64,000 nt of DNA from Anaerolineae bacterium (GCA_013178165.1 JABLXG010000006.1:1-64000); one strand, 5' to 3'; positions 42,680 through 52,765 are shown, numbered from the stretch's first letter. The notes: generated by a model from the sequence alone, not told the origin. Made by a program: numbers and translations.

Positions 42680-44964
42680 GAGGTCAGGTCTCGATTCAGT
42701 TCCAGACGAAATTCCAGGCGCCCATCCGCCAGTTCCGGATCTGCCGGGTCAAGGCTGATCGCATCTGCCGCCACCGGCAGGTAGCCATCAGCCACGATGA
42801 CCACACTGTACAACTCCCCGTAAGGCAGCAGGCGATCCAGTTCAAAACGCCCCCGACTGTCAGTCATAGACATGCCGAATATTTGTGACTCATCCCAGAC
42901 AAAATCAGCAACGGAAAACTGTGCTTTCAGGACAATGAACAACACGCCGGGAATACCCTCCCCGGTCAGTGCGTCCACCACCACCCCGCCTGCCTGCACA
43001 CCGACCGCCAGATTGCCAGCGGTCACCGGCAACTGGCCAAGCCCGACCCGCGCCGTCTGGGAGATAAAAAGCTGTCCACCCAGCAGGATATCCAGCCGGT
43101 AAGCGCCATCAGGCAACCCATGCTCCGAACTTAACCGGATCCAGAAGTCAACGCCCGACTCCGGCACCGCCCACGCTTCGGTGTGCTCAAAAAACACCTC
43201 GCCGTCCACCAGCCAGCGATACGTCCAGGGCGTGCCGGGCGCCAATTGTTGCCAGTCCACGAATGCGTACAGATCGCTAATCCCGGCGCTGAACGACTCG
43301 GTCGCCGGACCGCTGGGCGATCCCCCACTAATGCTGCTGGAAAAACGCGGGTTGCTCAGGATACGGGCAAAAACGCCCTCCTGCCCACCGGCCAATATCA
43401 GGTTAGCGGCAGCTGTCAGCCGATCTTCGACGTAAAGCTCCAGGCGGTAGCGACCGGGCAGTAGGTCGCCGGTGATGTTGATCGTCTGTGACCCCGAAGG
43501 TCCCAGGTTCCAGCTACCGCCGTCACGCCGCAATTCAATCCCTTCGTAGTACCAGATTGCTGCCCAGGGCAAGCCCGCCGTCATGTCGCGGAAGATAAAC
43601 CGGGCGGACACAATGTTGCTCACCCCCAGCGTATAGCCGCTGCCGATGACGTTGCCGCTGCTATCCAGCAGCCCAAATACAATATCTGAAAAGGATGGCG
43701 TCGGCTCCGGCGCTCCGCCAATAGTGATCCGTGCCGTCTGCACCACACGCCCTTCAATCAGCAGCGCAAATTCATAGACGCCGTTTTGCCACACCTGCCC
43801 CGAACTGCCAATGTACCAGAAACCGTTCACCCCACCGCTCCACAGCGTCGGGGCCTGGCTGACAGCCGGGGCGCTATCCCCGTTGCGTGTGGTACGCAGC
43901 TCATAGGTGATGCCAGGCCGCATATTCCGGTATTCAAAACACAGGTAGAGGCCGCTGGTGCCGGAAGGCAGGCGAGTCACGAACATCGTCGGCTGGCCAG
44001 CCTCATTGATCGATGGCGTAAAGAAGATCGGCCCAAAGCCTGGTTCTCCTGCAGCAGCCGCTGCCGCGGCGACCTGTACAGAAGCCATATGCCCGCCATC
44101 GACAATGCCCAACCGTGCTGCACGTACTAGCCCCCGCGCTAGATGTGCAGGCCGCAAAGCGTTAATGAACCCACCAACCGGAATACAGCGGTCGCGGCTG
44201 TCAACCAAGCCATCGCTATTGGTGTCCTGCACCTGCCGGCAATCCAGAACCGCCGCCGGATCGCTGGCCGGCGCTGTGGTCGGAATCCCAATCAGTTGCC
44301 CGGCGCTGTTATAGGCGCCCCCACCGGCCATCGGGCCAAGGATCGTCGCGCTGGTCTTGAGCCAGGCCTGCTCGCCACCACGCGCCTCAGCGATGAAGCC
44401 GATAATCGTGCCGCGTGACAGCGTAACCGTTTGGTCGCCGATTCCCTCGTAACCGAAGACCGTAATGGTATCGTCCAGGCGCAGTTGACGCGAATCGCCC
44501 AGTTCGACAAATGGCAGGCTGAGCGTGTCCTTCTCCACCTGTCGACCATCGATCAGCCGGGTGATCCGCAGCACGGCCAGGTCAAGGCCAAGATCGTAGC
44601 TGACCACATCGGCATAGTAGGTTAGCACCGGCGGTTCATTCAGGCGCACCGCTACAGATATGGCGATGTCTTCTACCCGGCACCGTTCGCTATCCACGAC
44701 TGCATGCGCGTTGGTTAGAATCAGCCCATCCGCGGAAACCAGTGTTCCGGAAGCCGTACAGGAAACGACCCGCCGCCCGGTGACATCATACACGCTGGTG
44801 ATGTAGACCGTCGCCCGCGCAATAGTGGTGAAATCAACCACTGTCTGAGCTTGCACCGGCAGGATCGCCGGCTGCGCCGCCAGCAGGACGATAGTCAGCG
44901 CCAGTGCCAGCAACCGCCTAGAATTCGAGTGAGGCAAGAAACTGCTCCAATCGCCATGCTTCAT
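42676..44964 (-). CDS. Secreted trypsin-like (HtrA-fold) protein lacking the catalytic Ser
   Basis: A protein of about 762 residues. Signal peptide (about 1-40, [16 protein letters not shown]). The S1C-like domain (about 45-260) keeps His in ILTNAHAVV and Asp in GLDLAVLRI, but GNSGG is replaced by PMAGG, so the nucleophile Ser is Ala. An EF-hand/dockerin-like loop [12 protein letters not shown] follows (about 255). The long C-terminal part has several Ig/carboxypeptidase-regulatory-like beta domains ending near residue 755. I infer a binding or scaffold role outside the cell. The start is uncertain: ATG 44964 or GTG 44988, both overlapping the upstream gene. It is coupled to tlyA by a 4-bp overlap. 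Confidence 0.75.
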   Translation of the reverse strand: MKHGDWSSFLPHSNSRRLLALALTIVLLAAQPAILPVQAQTVVDFTTIARATVYITSVYDVTGRRVVSCTASGTLVSADGLILTNAHAVVDSERCRVEDIAISVAVRLNEPPVLTYYADVVSYDLGLDLAVLRITRLIDGRQVEKDTLSLPFVELGDSRQLRLDDTITVFGYEGIGDQTVTLSRGTIIGFIAEARGGEQAWLKTSATILGPMAGGGAYNSAGQLIGIPTTAPASDPAAVLDCRQVQDTNSDGLVDSRDRCIPVGGFINALRPAHLARGLVRAARLGIVDGGHMASVQVAAAAAAAGEPGFGPIFFTPSINEAGQPTMFVTRLPSGTSGLYLCFEYRNMRPGITYELRTTRNGDSAPAVSQAPTLWSGGVNGFWYIGSSGQVWQNGVYEFALLIEGRVVQTARITIGGAPEPTPSFSDIVFGLLDSSGNVIGSGYTLGVSNIVSARFIFRDMTAGLPWAAIWYYEGIELRRDGGSWNLGPSGSQTINITGDLLPGRYRLELYVEDRLTAAANLILAGGQEGVFARILSNPRFSSSISGGSPSGPATESFSAGISDLYAFVDWQQLAPGTPWTYRWLVDGEVFFEHTEAWAVPESGVDFWIRLSSEHGLPDGAYRLDILLGGQLFISQTARVGLGQLPVTAGNLAVGVQAGGVVVDALTGEGIPGVLFIVLKAQFSVADFVWDESQIFGMSMTDSRGRFELDRLLPYGELYSVVIVADGYLPVAADAISLDPADPELADGRLEFRLELNRDLTS

Positions 44965-45523
44965 CTTCAAAACGCTCAGCTTCCACACGGAAGGTCACGA
45001 TAACCGCCTGTCCGCGCTTCAGCGTCACCATGTCCACCCCGTACACAACCACTGGCACCGGCTCCAGAAATGGGTTCGTTTCGGTTGCTACATAGACGTA
45101 TTCGACCCGCGTGGTAGGGTCTCCGTCCGGTAGGGTGTCCGGAATGGCGCGCAGAATGCGGTAAGCGGCCAGAGTCTGCGCCCGCTGCAGTGTCAGATCA
45201 TCAAGAATGTTACGCGCCGCCGCATCCTGACCGATCGCGATGACCTGCACCTGCAGGGTCGTGAGAAAACGCGGCGACTCAGGATCGCGAACCCGAAAGA
45301 CATAATCGCCAGCCGTATCCAGCAACCAGCCCTGCGGGTAACGCGCCAGGATGCCCGCCGCCAGGTCACGAAAAGGCACTGTGGCGCTGATGATCTGATC
45401 CTTCATGAGGAACCCGATTCCCAAGCCGAACAGCGCCACCACTACGGTAAGCGCATTGGCCCAGCGCTGTGTGCGCGTGAGAGGGAAATCCTGCAGGGAA
45501 GATGAGCCGGTCATCACAACCAT
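44918..45523 (-). CDS. Hypothetical membrane-anchored protein
   Basis: A protein of about 201 residues that I do not recognise. One N-terminal transmembrane helix (about 20-40, ANALTVVVALFGLGIGFLM) is followed by an extracytoplasmic mixed alpha/beta domain with RVEYVYVATETNPFLEPVPV. ATG 45523 was chosen to clear the upstream stop; ATG 45514 is an equal alternative. It lies between a PrsW-like gene and the pseudo-protease gene in a tight operon ending in tlyA, so a shared envelope function is possible. Confidence 0.65.
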   Translation of the reverse strand: MVVMTGSSSLQDFPLTRTQRWANALTVVVALFGLGIGFLMKDQIISATVPFRDLAAGILARYPQGWLLDTAGDYVFRVRDPESPRFLTTLQVQVIAIGQDAAARNILDDLTLQRAQTLAAYRILRAIPDTLPDGDPTTRVEYVYVATETNPFLEPVPVVVYGVDMVTLKRGQAVIVTFRVEAERFEDEAWRLEQFLASLEF

Positions 45524-45534
45524 CCAGCCGCAGC

Positions 45535-46446
45535 CTAAGGCAATCGCCAAACCGGGTCGGGAGCCGTTCGGTGCTGGTCGCGTTGTTCCGCGCTGCCAAT
45601 GAGAAAGGCCGAGATCGCGTATAGGAGCAGGGCGAATACCACGGCAAAGATCAATCCGCTCAGCGGGGCATTCGCCGTTGCACCAATGCCAAAGCCGGGC
45701 ACTACCAGACCGGCCCGAACCGCCGTGAATACCCCCTGCAACAGAGCGCCCCCCAGCAGGTAAAGCGGCATATCGAAAGCCCGAACCCGATCCATCTTGA
45801 GCCGCATCAGTCCGATTGCCACCAGCAAGCCGGCGGCCTGTTGCATCAACGCCATTGACGTCACCGCTATAGCTGCCGGGCCGGGCTGCCCGCCGCCTTC
45901 CAGTAACGCAAACCGCAGGTTGAACACGGTCGCCAGCCCCATGCTCGCCGCCAGGCTATAAGCCACCGTGTCCACCCGTCGTTCCAGGCGTCCCGGCCAG
46001 GCCAGGTAACGCAGTACCAGATACTTCGACAATTCAGATACCATGCCCACCGTTAGTGTGAAACCGGCAATGCGTGTAATCCCGGACACGGTGTCCAACC
46101 AGCGCCCCGGTTCAATGAACTGCTCAATCACCGGGGCGGTCACACCGTTGCCGACCAGGAAACTGACTACCATCACGCTGAGCAAACCCTGACGCGGGCG
46201 CTGCACCCGACGTTCAGGCCACCACGAAAACCCAAGCCACAATGCTGCTGGCACAAGAGCCAGAATCGTGCTGGTTATCACACGCCCACCCGCATCCAGT
46301 GAAGGGCGCGGCACAGCCAGATACACGCCTGCTGCCAGCGCTGCCAGGATAGCCAGCTCAATCAGTGCCGGGCGCCACACAGGCCGGAAGAATAGCCGTT
46401 GTGGCTCTTCCTCATCGTCGGGCGGCAAATTGCGAAAAACAGTCAT
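45535..46446 (-). CDS. PrsW-like polytopic membrane protein
   Basis: A 303-residue protein with about eight hydrophobic helices. The order of helices and motif GMVSELSKYLVLRYL (about 145-160) recall the PrsW (CAAX-like) intramembrane protease family, whose first motif is EExxK. A later SLAASMGLATVFNLRFALLE could be motif 2, but the expected His in the third motif (about 240) is absent (LLQGVFTAV). It may be an inactive relative, and the family call is tentative. First gene of the four-gene operon with the pseudo-protease and tlyA. ATG 46446 follows GAGAGG. Confidence 0.55.
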   Translation of the reverse strand: MTVFRNLPPDDEEEPQRLFFRPVWRPALIELAILAALAAGVYLAVPRPSLDAGGRVITSTILALVPAALWLGFSWWPERRVQRPRQGLLSVMVVSFLVGNGVTAPVIEQFIEPGRWLDTVSGITRIAGFTLTVGMVSELSKYLVLRYLAWPGRLERRVDTVAYSLAASMGLATVFNLRFALLEGGGQPGPAAIAVTSMALMQQAAGLLVAIGLMRLKMDRVRAFDMPLYLLGGALLQGVFTAVRAGLVVPGFGIGATANAPLSGLIFAVVFALLLYAISAFLIGSAEQRDQHRTAPDPVWRLP

Positions 46447-46606
46447 AACCTGCGCCTCTCAGGAACACATGCTGGCGCTTGTTTTGATTCTAGCGTAGCG
46501 GATCGCCCGCGCCCATGCCGCGCTACCCCGGCCAGATACCGCTGCGGTATACTGGCCAGCGGCAATGCGATTGGCTCAAGCATAACCGCCGGGGGCTAAA
46601 AATCCA

Positions 46607-48271
46607 ATGAAACGCCTCAGTCTGCTTACCGTTCTCCTGGCTATTCTGCTGGCGGCGTGCGCTGGCGGTACGGCCACCCAGACCTTGCCCGAACCCAAAA
46701 TCGTCTATGGCCTCACCCTCATGCCCAGCGGCTTTGACCCGCACCTGAACGCTTCAGCAGAACTGGGCATCCCCCTGCGGTCGGTCTATGACACCCTGGT
46801 CTACCGTGACCCGGCGACCGGCGCGTTCGTGCCCGGTCTGGCCAGCCAGTGGGAGATCAGCGCTGATGGCCGCACGTACACCTTCAGCCTGCGCACTGAT
46901 GTGGTCTTTCATGATGGCACACCGTTCAACGCGCAGGCCGTCGCCGCCAACCTGGATCGGATCACCAACCCGGATAACGGTTCTCAGAAGGCCCGCTTCA
47001 TGCTCGGTCCGCTGACCGGCTACGAAGTGCTGGATGACCGCACTATCCGCCTGAACCTCAGCGAGCCTTATGCGCCGCTGCTTGACTCGCTCAGCCAGGT
47101 CTATCTGGGCATTGCCAGCCCGGCGCAACTCGCCGAATACGACAATGCCACCTATCAATTCCACCAGATCGGCACCGGGCCGTTTCGCATGGTGGAATAC
47201 GTGCCGGGCGACCGGCTGGTGCTGACCCGCAACCCCCAGTATGCCTGGGGGCCGCCATTCTACATTCTACCGGACAACCCGGTGCAAACCATCGAGTTCC
47301 GCTTCTTTGAGGATCCGCCCACCCGGACGCTGGCTCTAGAAAGCGGCGAAGTGCACATCGTTGGCGAAATCCAGCCAATCGACGCTCAATTGCTTTCCGG
47401 CAATCCGGAGGTCCGCCTGTATCCCGTTCCTATCCCCGGCCAGCCCCTGCAATTCCTGATGAACACGCGCCGCTTCCCAACGGATAGTCTGACCGTCCGG
47501 CAGGCGCTCATCCTGTCCACTAACCGCACTGCCATTGCAGAGACGATCTTTCAGCGTTTCTCCCCGGTGGCCTTTGGCCCGCTGACCGCAGTCACAGACG
47601 ATTACTACCCGCAGGTGGTCGACACTTATCCGTATGACATCGTGCAGGCGCAGGCGTTGCTCTCCGCTGTAGGCTTCACGGAGCGCAACGCCGAGGGCAT
47701 TCTGATGGTGCCTGCTGGCCTGCAGAGCGTGCCTACCCAGGCGGCTGCCGAGCCCTCCCCCGCCCCGACCGTCAGCAGCGCCGGTCTGCCGCTCAAAATA
47801 ACCATGGTGATTCCGCCCTGGGGCCAGATACCACAGGTAGCCCAGCTGATCCAGAGCCAGTGGCGCCAGGTCGGCATTGATCTGGAGATCCGGCAGGTCG
47901 CCGGTCTCGGCCAGCTGCGCGAAGCCGCCGCCGAGGGAACCTACAATCTGATCGCGCTCAACTTCTTTGGGCGTGACGCCAGCCTGCTGGAGCAGTTCTT
48001 CCTTTCGGACGGTGCGCTGAACTGGACCGGTTATTCAGACATTGAACTGGATACCTACCTGAGAGACGCCGGGCGCGAGACCGATCTGGCCCGCCGATCG
48101 GCATTCTACGCCGCCGCCCAGACGAGGATCATGGAACAGGCCTTGATCCTGCCTATCCGCGATTACGTCAACCTCAATGGCGCGACCGCCCGCCTGACCG
48201 GCGTGGCTTTTGACGCCCAGGGCTGGTTCCCGCTGCTTCACAACTTTGGCTGGATCGCCGGCGAGGACTGA
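46607..48271 (+). CDS. ABC importer substrate-binding lipoprotein, SBP family 5 (peptide/nickel type)
   Basis: A 554-residue extracytoplasmic binding protein for oligopeptides or related ligands. The lipobox LLAACAGG (Cys at about 19) predicts lipid anchoring. The SBP_bac_5 fold is supported by VYDTLVYRDPATGAFVPGLA, WEISADGRTYTFSLRTDVVF and FNAQAVAANLDRI. A short linker rich in Pro/Ser (about 378-392) splits the second lobe. GGGGGC precedes ATG 46607. The two permease genes follow by 3 and 3 bp. Confidence 0.93.
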   Translation: MKRLSLLTVLLAILLAACAGGTATQTLPEPKIVYGLTLMPSGFDPHLNASAELGIPLRSVYDTLVYRDPATGAFVPGLASQWEISADGRTYTFSLRTDVVFHDGTPFNAQAVAANLDRITNPDNGSQKARFMLGPLTGYEVLDDRTIRLNLSEPYAPLLDSLSQVYLGIASPAQLAEYDNATYQFHQIGTGPFRMVEYVPGDRLVLTRNPQYAWGPPFYILPDNPVQTIEFRFFEDPPTRTLALESGEVHIVGEIQPIDAQLLSGNPEVRLYPVPIPGQPLQFLMNTRRFPTDSLTVRQALILSTNRTAIAETIFQRFSPVAFGPLTAVTDDYYPQVVDTYPYDIVQAQALLSAVGFTERNAEGILMVPAGLQSVPTQAAAEPSPAPTVSSAGLPLKITMVIPPWGQIPQVAQLIQSQWRQVGIDLEIRQVAGLGQLREAAAEGTYNLIALNFFGRDASLLEQFFLSDGALNWTGYSDIELDTYLRDAGRETDLARRSAFYAAAQTRIMEQALILPIRDYVNLNGATARLTGVAFDAQGWFPLLHNFGWIAGED

Positions 48272-48274
48272 GCC

Positions 48275-49207
48275 ATGTGGCGCTTCATGCGCGACCGGCT
48301 GCTCACAACCCTGTTGACAGTCTGGGGAGCGTCCACACTGGCCTTCCTGGCCCTGCGGTTGTTGCCTGGCGACGCGATCACCAATCAGATGCTGCAGGGA
48401 GGCGCTTCGCCAGCGAGCATTGCTGCCCGCCGGGCCGCCCTGGGGCTGGAATCGCCCCTGCCCATCCAGTATGCGCGGTTCCTGCTGGACCTCACCCGCG
48501 GCGATCTGGGCTACTCCTACCTGACTCAGCAGCCCGTCAGTGTGCTGATTGGCGAGCAACTCGGCGCAACCGTCAGCCTGGCCAGCGCCGCCCTGGTCAT
48601 CGCCATCATCCTCGGTCTGACACTGGGCATGATTGAAGCCTTCTACTGGCCTCGTTGGCCCGGCCAGTTCGCTGGCGCCCTGAATGTGCTGGCCCTCGCC
48701 TCGCCGATCTACTGGACAGCCACGCTGGGCATCTACGTATTCAGCACGCAGCTTGACTTGCTGCCAGCTACCGGATCGGGTAGTCCGACGCACCTGCTGC
48801 TCCCGGCAGGTGTGCTCGGTTTCCATGTAGCCGGGAGTATCGCCCGCGTCACTCGCACCAGTTTGCGTCGAACACAGGAGGCTCCTTTCGTACGCACCGC
48901 CTACGCCAAAGGGTTGCGTGGTTCGCAAATCCTCTTCGGCCATGTACTGCGTGCCAGTTTCCCGCCCATCCTGTCGATTATTGCCCTGCAGACCGGTTTC
49001 CTGCTGGGTGGCACCGTCATCACAGAGATGATCTTCGTCCGGCAGGGAATCGGGCAACTGCTCCAGCACGCGGTCATTGACCAGGATTATCCGGTTGTGT
49101 TGGGGGTGGTTGTGCTGGCGGCCATTACCTATAGTGTGGTGAACACGCTGGCCGACATCGGGCATGGCCTGCTTGATCCGCGCCTGCGCCCGGCGGAGGA
49201 GAGCTGA
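48275..49207 (+). CDS. ABC importer permease, DppB/OppB type
   Basis: A 310-residue inner-membrane subunit with six helices. It starts with MWRFMRDRLLTTLLTVWGAS and LRLLPGDA, typical of DppB. The EAA loop region is RTAYAKGLRGSQILFGHVLR, and the late GGTVITEMIFVRQGIGQLL is characteristic. It forms the translocation pore with the DppC-type protein. Confidence 0.94.
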   Translation: MWRFMRDRLLTTLLTVWGASTLAFLALRLLPGDAITNQMLQGGASPASIAARRAALGLESPLPIQYARFLLDLTRGDLGYSYLTQQPVSVLIGEQLGATVSLASAALVIAIILGLTLGMIEAFYWPRWPGQFAGALNVLALASPIYWTATLGIYVFSTQLDLLPATGSGSPTHLLLPAGVLGFHVAGSIARVTRTSLRRTQEAPFVRTAYAKGLRGSQILFGHVLRASFPPILSIIALQTGFLLGGTVITEMIFVRQGIGQLLQHAVIDQDYPVVLGVVVLAAITYSVVNTLADIGHGLLDPRLRPAEES

Positions 49208-49210
49208 GCC

Positions 49211-50050
49211 TTGCGCATCCCACTGCCTGATCTGATCGGCCCGCCGCAACGCCAACCCCGGCCCTTTGATGTCCCTGTGCTAATCCTGGGCGCCATCGCG
49301 CTGATCACCCTGGCTGCTCCGCTGCTCAACCTGCCCGACCCGCGCACGGCGGTAGCCGAAGCGCACCTGCGTCCCCCCTCGCCAGAGCACCCCCTTGGCA
49401 CCGACGCCCTGGGTCGTGATGTACTCAGCCGGACGCTGTGGGGCGGTCAACAGACTCTTTTGGTCGCCCTGCTGGGTGCCGGGATCGCCATCCTACCGGG
49501 TTTGCTGGTGGGTGTCCTGGCTGGCTATAGCCAGGGTTGGATGGACCGCCTCCTTATGGCGGGCATGGACATCCTGCTCGCCTTCCCGAACCTGCTACTG
49601 GGACTGGCGATCATCGCTCTGATCGGTCCGGGCCGTCTCTCCATCGCACTGGCGGTGGGTCTGGCGGGGTTACCGGCTTACGCACGGGTGGTACGCGCCG
49701 CCGTCCTGATGGTGCGCAGCGCTCCTTACATTGACGCCGCCCATGCCATCGGCGTGCCGCCCGGACGGATTCTGCTCTTTCACATTTTGCCTAACATTCA
49801 GGAAAGTCTATTCAGTTTCGCCGGGGTCTCTTTGAGTTGGGCCATCCTCAATGGCGCCGCGCTTGCCTTCCTGGGCTTTGGCGGCGACCCGGCTATACCG
49901 GATTGGGGCACAATGCTCAGCGAAGGCCGCGCTGTCTTCAGGCTTGCCCCCTGGATCGCCCTGCCGCCCGGCATCGCGATTACGGTGACGATCTTCGCCG
50001 CTAATCGCCTGGCTGACGCCTGGCAGGATACCGCTGGCCACCGTGTCTGA
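49211..50050 (+). CDS. ABC importer permease, DppC/OppC type
   Basis: A 279-residue partner permease. It has HPLGTDALGRDVLSRTLWGG (DppC hallmark), an EAA-like loop DAAHAIGVPPGRILLFHILP, and FLGFGGDPAIPDWGTMLSEG. The start is TTG 49211, 3 bp after the DppB stop. No ATPase (DppD/F) gene follows; the next gene is convergent 3 bp away. Confidence 0.93.
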   Translation: MRIPLPDLIGPPQRQPRPFDVPVLILGAIALITLAAPLLNLPDPRTAVAEAHLRPPSPEHPLGTDALGRDVLSRTLWGGQQTLLVALLGAGIAILPGLLVGVLAGYSQGWMDRLLMAGMDILLAFPNLLLGLAIIALIGPGRLSIALAVGLAGLPAYARVVRAAVLMVRSAPYIDAAHAIGVPPGRILLFHILPNIQESLFSFAGVSLSWAILNGAALAFLGFGGDPAIPDWGTMLSEGRAVFRLAPWIALPPGIAITVTIFAANRLADAWQDTAGHRV

Positions 50051-50053
50051 ACC

Positions 50054-50845
50054 TCAGCCGCCGCAAATCACCGTACCTGCCGCCGAATCAGGTGTGACCA
50101 GCACCTGACGCACCAGATCGGCGTCAAGGCCGGAAACAATCTGCACGGTCAAACCGGGAATCGCCGTGACCAGGGCAACCATATCGCGCACTTTGGAAGC
50201 CATCCCCCCTGTTACATCCACACCATGCGATCCGCCCAGCGCAACCTCAATCTCAGGCAGGTCAAGCGGAGTAATCCGTGGAATAACCCTGCCTGCCGGG
50301 TCCAATACGCCCGCTACCTCGCCCAGCAGCACCACGCGCTCCGGACGTAGTACGGGAGCCAGGAAGAAGAAGAGCGCCTCCGTGCTGACGATCGTCCCGC
50401 CGCGCACCGTATCCAGAGCCACATCACCGTACACCAGCGGCACCAGCCCGTGCTCAAGTGCCACCTGCAACGGTCGGACTTCCAGGCGTTGCAACGCGCC
50501 GTCAGCGCACTCGGCAGAGGCCGACGGTTGCAGGTTCCAGACCGGGATACCCGCACCGGCCAGCGCATCCGTTACCAGGCGGTTCAGCCGCCCTGCGGCG
50601 CGCGCTACTTCGGCAAATCCCTCCCATTCGGCTGCGGTACGCACACCAGCCGCAGTCTGATGGCGATGGGCGGCGACATGGCCGAATGACCCGCTGCCAT
50701 GCCCGATCACCAGCTGCAGGTCCGGACGCGCCTGCCTGGCCTGCTGAATCGCCCGCGCCAGCGCTGCCGTCCGCTCCGCGTGAAACACCTCTACGCCACG
50801 CTTGTCGGTGATCAGCGAACCGCCCAGTTTGACAAAGGTAAGCAT
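50054..50845 (-). CDS. Isopentenyl phosphate kinase
   Basis: A 263-residue amino-acid-kinase-fold enzyme that phosphorylates isopentenyl phosphate to IPP, the last step of the alternate mevalonate pathway. Signatures: FVKLGGSLITDK at the N-terminus, GHGSGSFGH with the substrate His that distinguishes IPK, LYGDVALD-like VYGDVALD, and GVDVTGGMASKV. ATG 50845 lies 12 bp after the mevalonate kinase stop. IPK is typical of archaea and found in Chloroflexota. Confidence 0.93.
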   Translation of the reverse strand: MLTFVKLGGSLITDKRGVEVFHAERTAALARAIQQARQARPDLQLVIGHGSGSFGHVAAHRHQTAAGVRTAAEWEGFAEVARAAGRLNRLVTDALAGAGIPVWNLQPSASAECADGALQRLEVRPLQVALEHGLVPLVYGDVALDTVRGGTIVSTEALFFFLAPVLRPERVVLLGEVAGVLDPAGRVIPRITPLDLPEIEVALGGSHGVDVTGGMASKVRDMVALVTAIPGLTVQIVSGLDADLVRQVLVTPDSAAGTVICGG

Positions 50846-50857
50846 CCCACCTGCCCC

Positions 50858-51796
50858 TCATGTCAACACGGTGTATAGCACCCGCACAGCGCCCGCTGCC
50901 TTGAGCGCAGTCATGACCGCCGGCGCCATTTCTGCCCTGACAAAGGCGATCAGGTTGCCCCCACGTCCTGCGCCGGAAAGCTTGGCCCCTTCCGCGCCTG
51001 CAGCTTCCGCCGCAGTAATCAAAGTCTCCAGCGCCTCGGATGAGACGGTCAATTCGCGCAACAGGGCCTGGTTCTCGCGGGCGAGCCTTCCCAGGGCCGG
51101 TGTATCGCCCTGTTCGATCGCTGCCCGCGCCGAACGCACCACCGTGCCGATGGCTTCCAGCACGGCGTCAATCCGGGCCGGGTCCGCGTCACGGAGCATT
51201 CGCACATCGCCAACCGCCACGTGGGTCGGGCTGGCCAGCCCTGTATCGGCTACCAGCAGGTGAACCGGTGCGCCGATCGTGAAGGTTTCGATCGGCTGGC
51301 CCCGGACAAAATAGACCGGGAGCCCATAGACTACCACCGTATTATCGATGCCGCTGGGCGTGCCGTGATATAGCTTCTCGACTTCGTAAACCAGGGCATT
51401 CAGAGTCACATTATCGAGTGGCTGTCCCAATGCAGCGCTCAGGGCACGTAGCAGCGCCGTGGTAACGGCTGCTCCGCTGCCCAGCCCGCTGGCAACCGGA
51501 ATCGTGCTGTGCAGCACCACCTGCAGATCTGGCACAGGCTTGCGAAGATGAGTCAGGAGCAGACGTGCAGCCACCACCAGCGCCGGGTCATCCGGCTGAG
51601 CCTCTGCCCTTACGACAAAGGTGCGCCCCAGGTTGGCAGTGACGATGATCAACCCTTCACCGGCTCGTCCCGGCCTGACCACCGCCCGGCTCTGTACCAC
51701 CGCGAGCGGAACGGCAATCGCCGGCTGGCCATAGACAACTGCGTGTTCGCCAAACAGGATGATCTTGCCCGGCGCGGTAGCCGTGATCTCTGCCAT
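50858..51796 (-). CDS. mvk: Mevalonate kinase
   Basis: A 312-residue GHMP kinase converting mevalonate to 5-phosphomevalonate. Motifs: APGKIILFGEHAVVYGQPAI, the ATP loop PVASGLGSGAAVT, SGIDNTVVVYG, and the C-terminal GAKLSGAGRGGNLIAF. Length and motifs match the archaeal/bacterial MVK group. It sits 6 bp after the UbiA-like gene and 12 bp before the IPK gene, a clear operon. Confidence 0.94.
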   Translation of the reverse strand: MAEITATAPGKIILFGEHAVVYGQPAIAVPLAVVQSRAVVRPGRAGEGLIIVTANLGRTFVVRAEAQPDDPALVVAARLLLTHLRKPVPDLQVVLHSTIPVASGLGSGAAVTTALLRALSAALGQPLDNVTLNALVYEVEKLYHGTPSGIDNTVVVYGLPVYFVRGQPIETFTIGAPVHLLVADTGLASPTHVAVGDVRMLRDADPARIDAVLEAIGTVVRSARAAIEQGDTPALGRLARENQALLRELTVSSEALETLITAAEAAGAEGAKLSGAGRGGNLIAFVRAEMAPAVMTALKAAGAVRVLYTVLT

Positions 51797-51802
51797 AGGC
51801 GC

Positions 51803-52717
51803 TCAGCTCAGGTACAGCACGCCGACGACAACCAGCCCCCATAACAAAATGGTCACCATCAGGGGAACATCTTCCAGCAATACTTCGTCCGGCGCGCTGC
51901 CCTTCCCCTGGACATGGATTACATACAGGTAGCGCATAATCCCGTACAGCGCGAAGGGAATGGTTAGCAGCATAAAAGGTCGCTCTGGATGCGCCTCGAA
52001 TGTGTAGAGCGTGTAAGCCAGCAGCGTCCCGGTGGTCACCATCCGCAGCATATCATCCAGCAACGCCGGCGTATAGTTGCGGTACGCCGGGCGCACAGTT
52101 TCCGCTCTGTCATTGAGGAGCAGAAGCTCCTGCCGCCGTTTACCCACCGCAAAAAACAGGGAGGCGAAGCCGGTCACCACATACAGCCACGGCGAAAAAC
52201 GGGCAACCTCAATCACCACCACACCAGCCACCACCCTCAGCAGAAAGCCCGCGCCGATCACCAGCACATCGATCAGGACCACATTCTTCAGCCAGAAGGA
52301 ATAGGCCAGCTGGAGCAACAGGTAGCCCAGTAGCGTCAGCGCCAGCGGCGGGCTGAACCACGCCGCAATCCCCAGCGTTATCAGCGGCAGCAACACCCCC
52401 GCCGCAACTGCCACACCTACCGGCAGTTCTCCGGCGGGCAATGGACGATACCGTTTGCGCGGGTGAAGGCGATCTTTCTCAAGATCAGCCAGATCGTTGA
52501 TGATATAGACCGTGCCTGCCACCAGGCAGAACAGTACAAAGGCAACGGCGACCCTGGCGGTCGCCTGCAGATCGAACATCTGCGCGTCAAAAACCAGCCC
52601 GACAAAGACCATACCGTTCTTGACCCACTGCCGGGGGCGCATGGTACGCAGCAACGCCATCGGAATCTGAGTCAGGGTCCGCAATCGCGCCTGCCGGGCA
52701 TCGGTGATATCGCTCAT
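51803..52717 (-). CDS. UbiA-family prenyltransferase (decaprenyl-phosphate phosphoribosyltransferase-like)
   Basis: A 304-residue enzyme with nine predicted helices. RPRQWVKNGMVF at the N-terminus and NDLADLEKDRLHPRKRYRPL, the Asp-rich motif, match the DPPR synthase-like group that attaches phosphoribose to polyprenyl phosphate for cell-wall arabinan. A second motif region, VGKRRQELLLLNDRAETVRP, is also characteristic. Other UbiA roles (quinone or lipid prenylation) are possible. ATG 52717 follows GGGGA. First of three genes with MVK and IPK. An extended -10 TGTTATGAT lies at 52760-52752. Confidence 0.85.
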   Translation of the reverse strand: MSDITDARQARLRTLTQIPMALLRTMRPRQWVKNGMVFVGLVFDAQMFDLQATARVAVAFVLFCLVAGTVYIINDLADLEKDRLHPRKRYRPLPAGELPVGVAVAAGVLLPLITLGIAAWFSPPLALTLLGYLLLQLAYSFWLKNVVLIDVLVIGAGFLLRVVAGVVVIEVARFSPWLYVVTGFASLFFAVGKRRQELLLLNDRAETVRPAYRNYTPALLDDMLRMVTTGTLLAYTLYTFEAHPERPFMLLTIPFALYGIMRYLYVIHVQGKGSAPDEVLLEDVPLMVTILLWGLVVVGVLYLS

Positions 52718-52765
52718 AATCCCCATACCTGTTCGCGGATACGTCCCACCAATCATAACAGAAAA

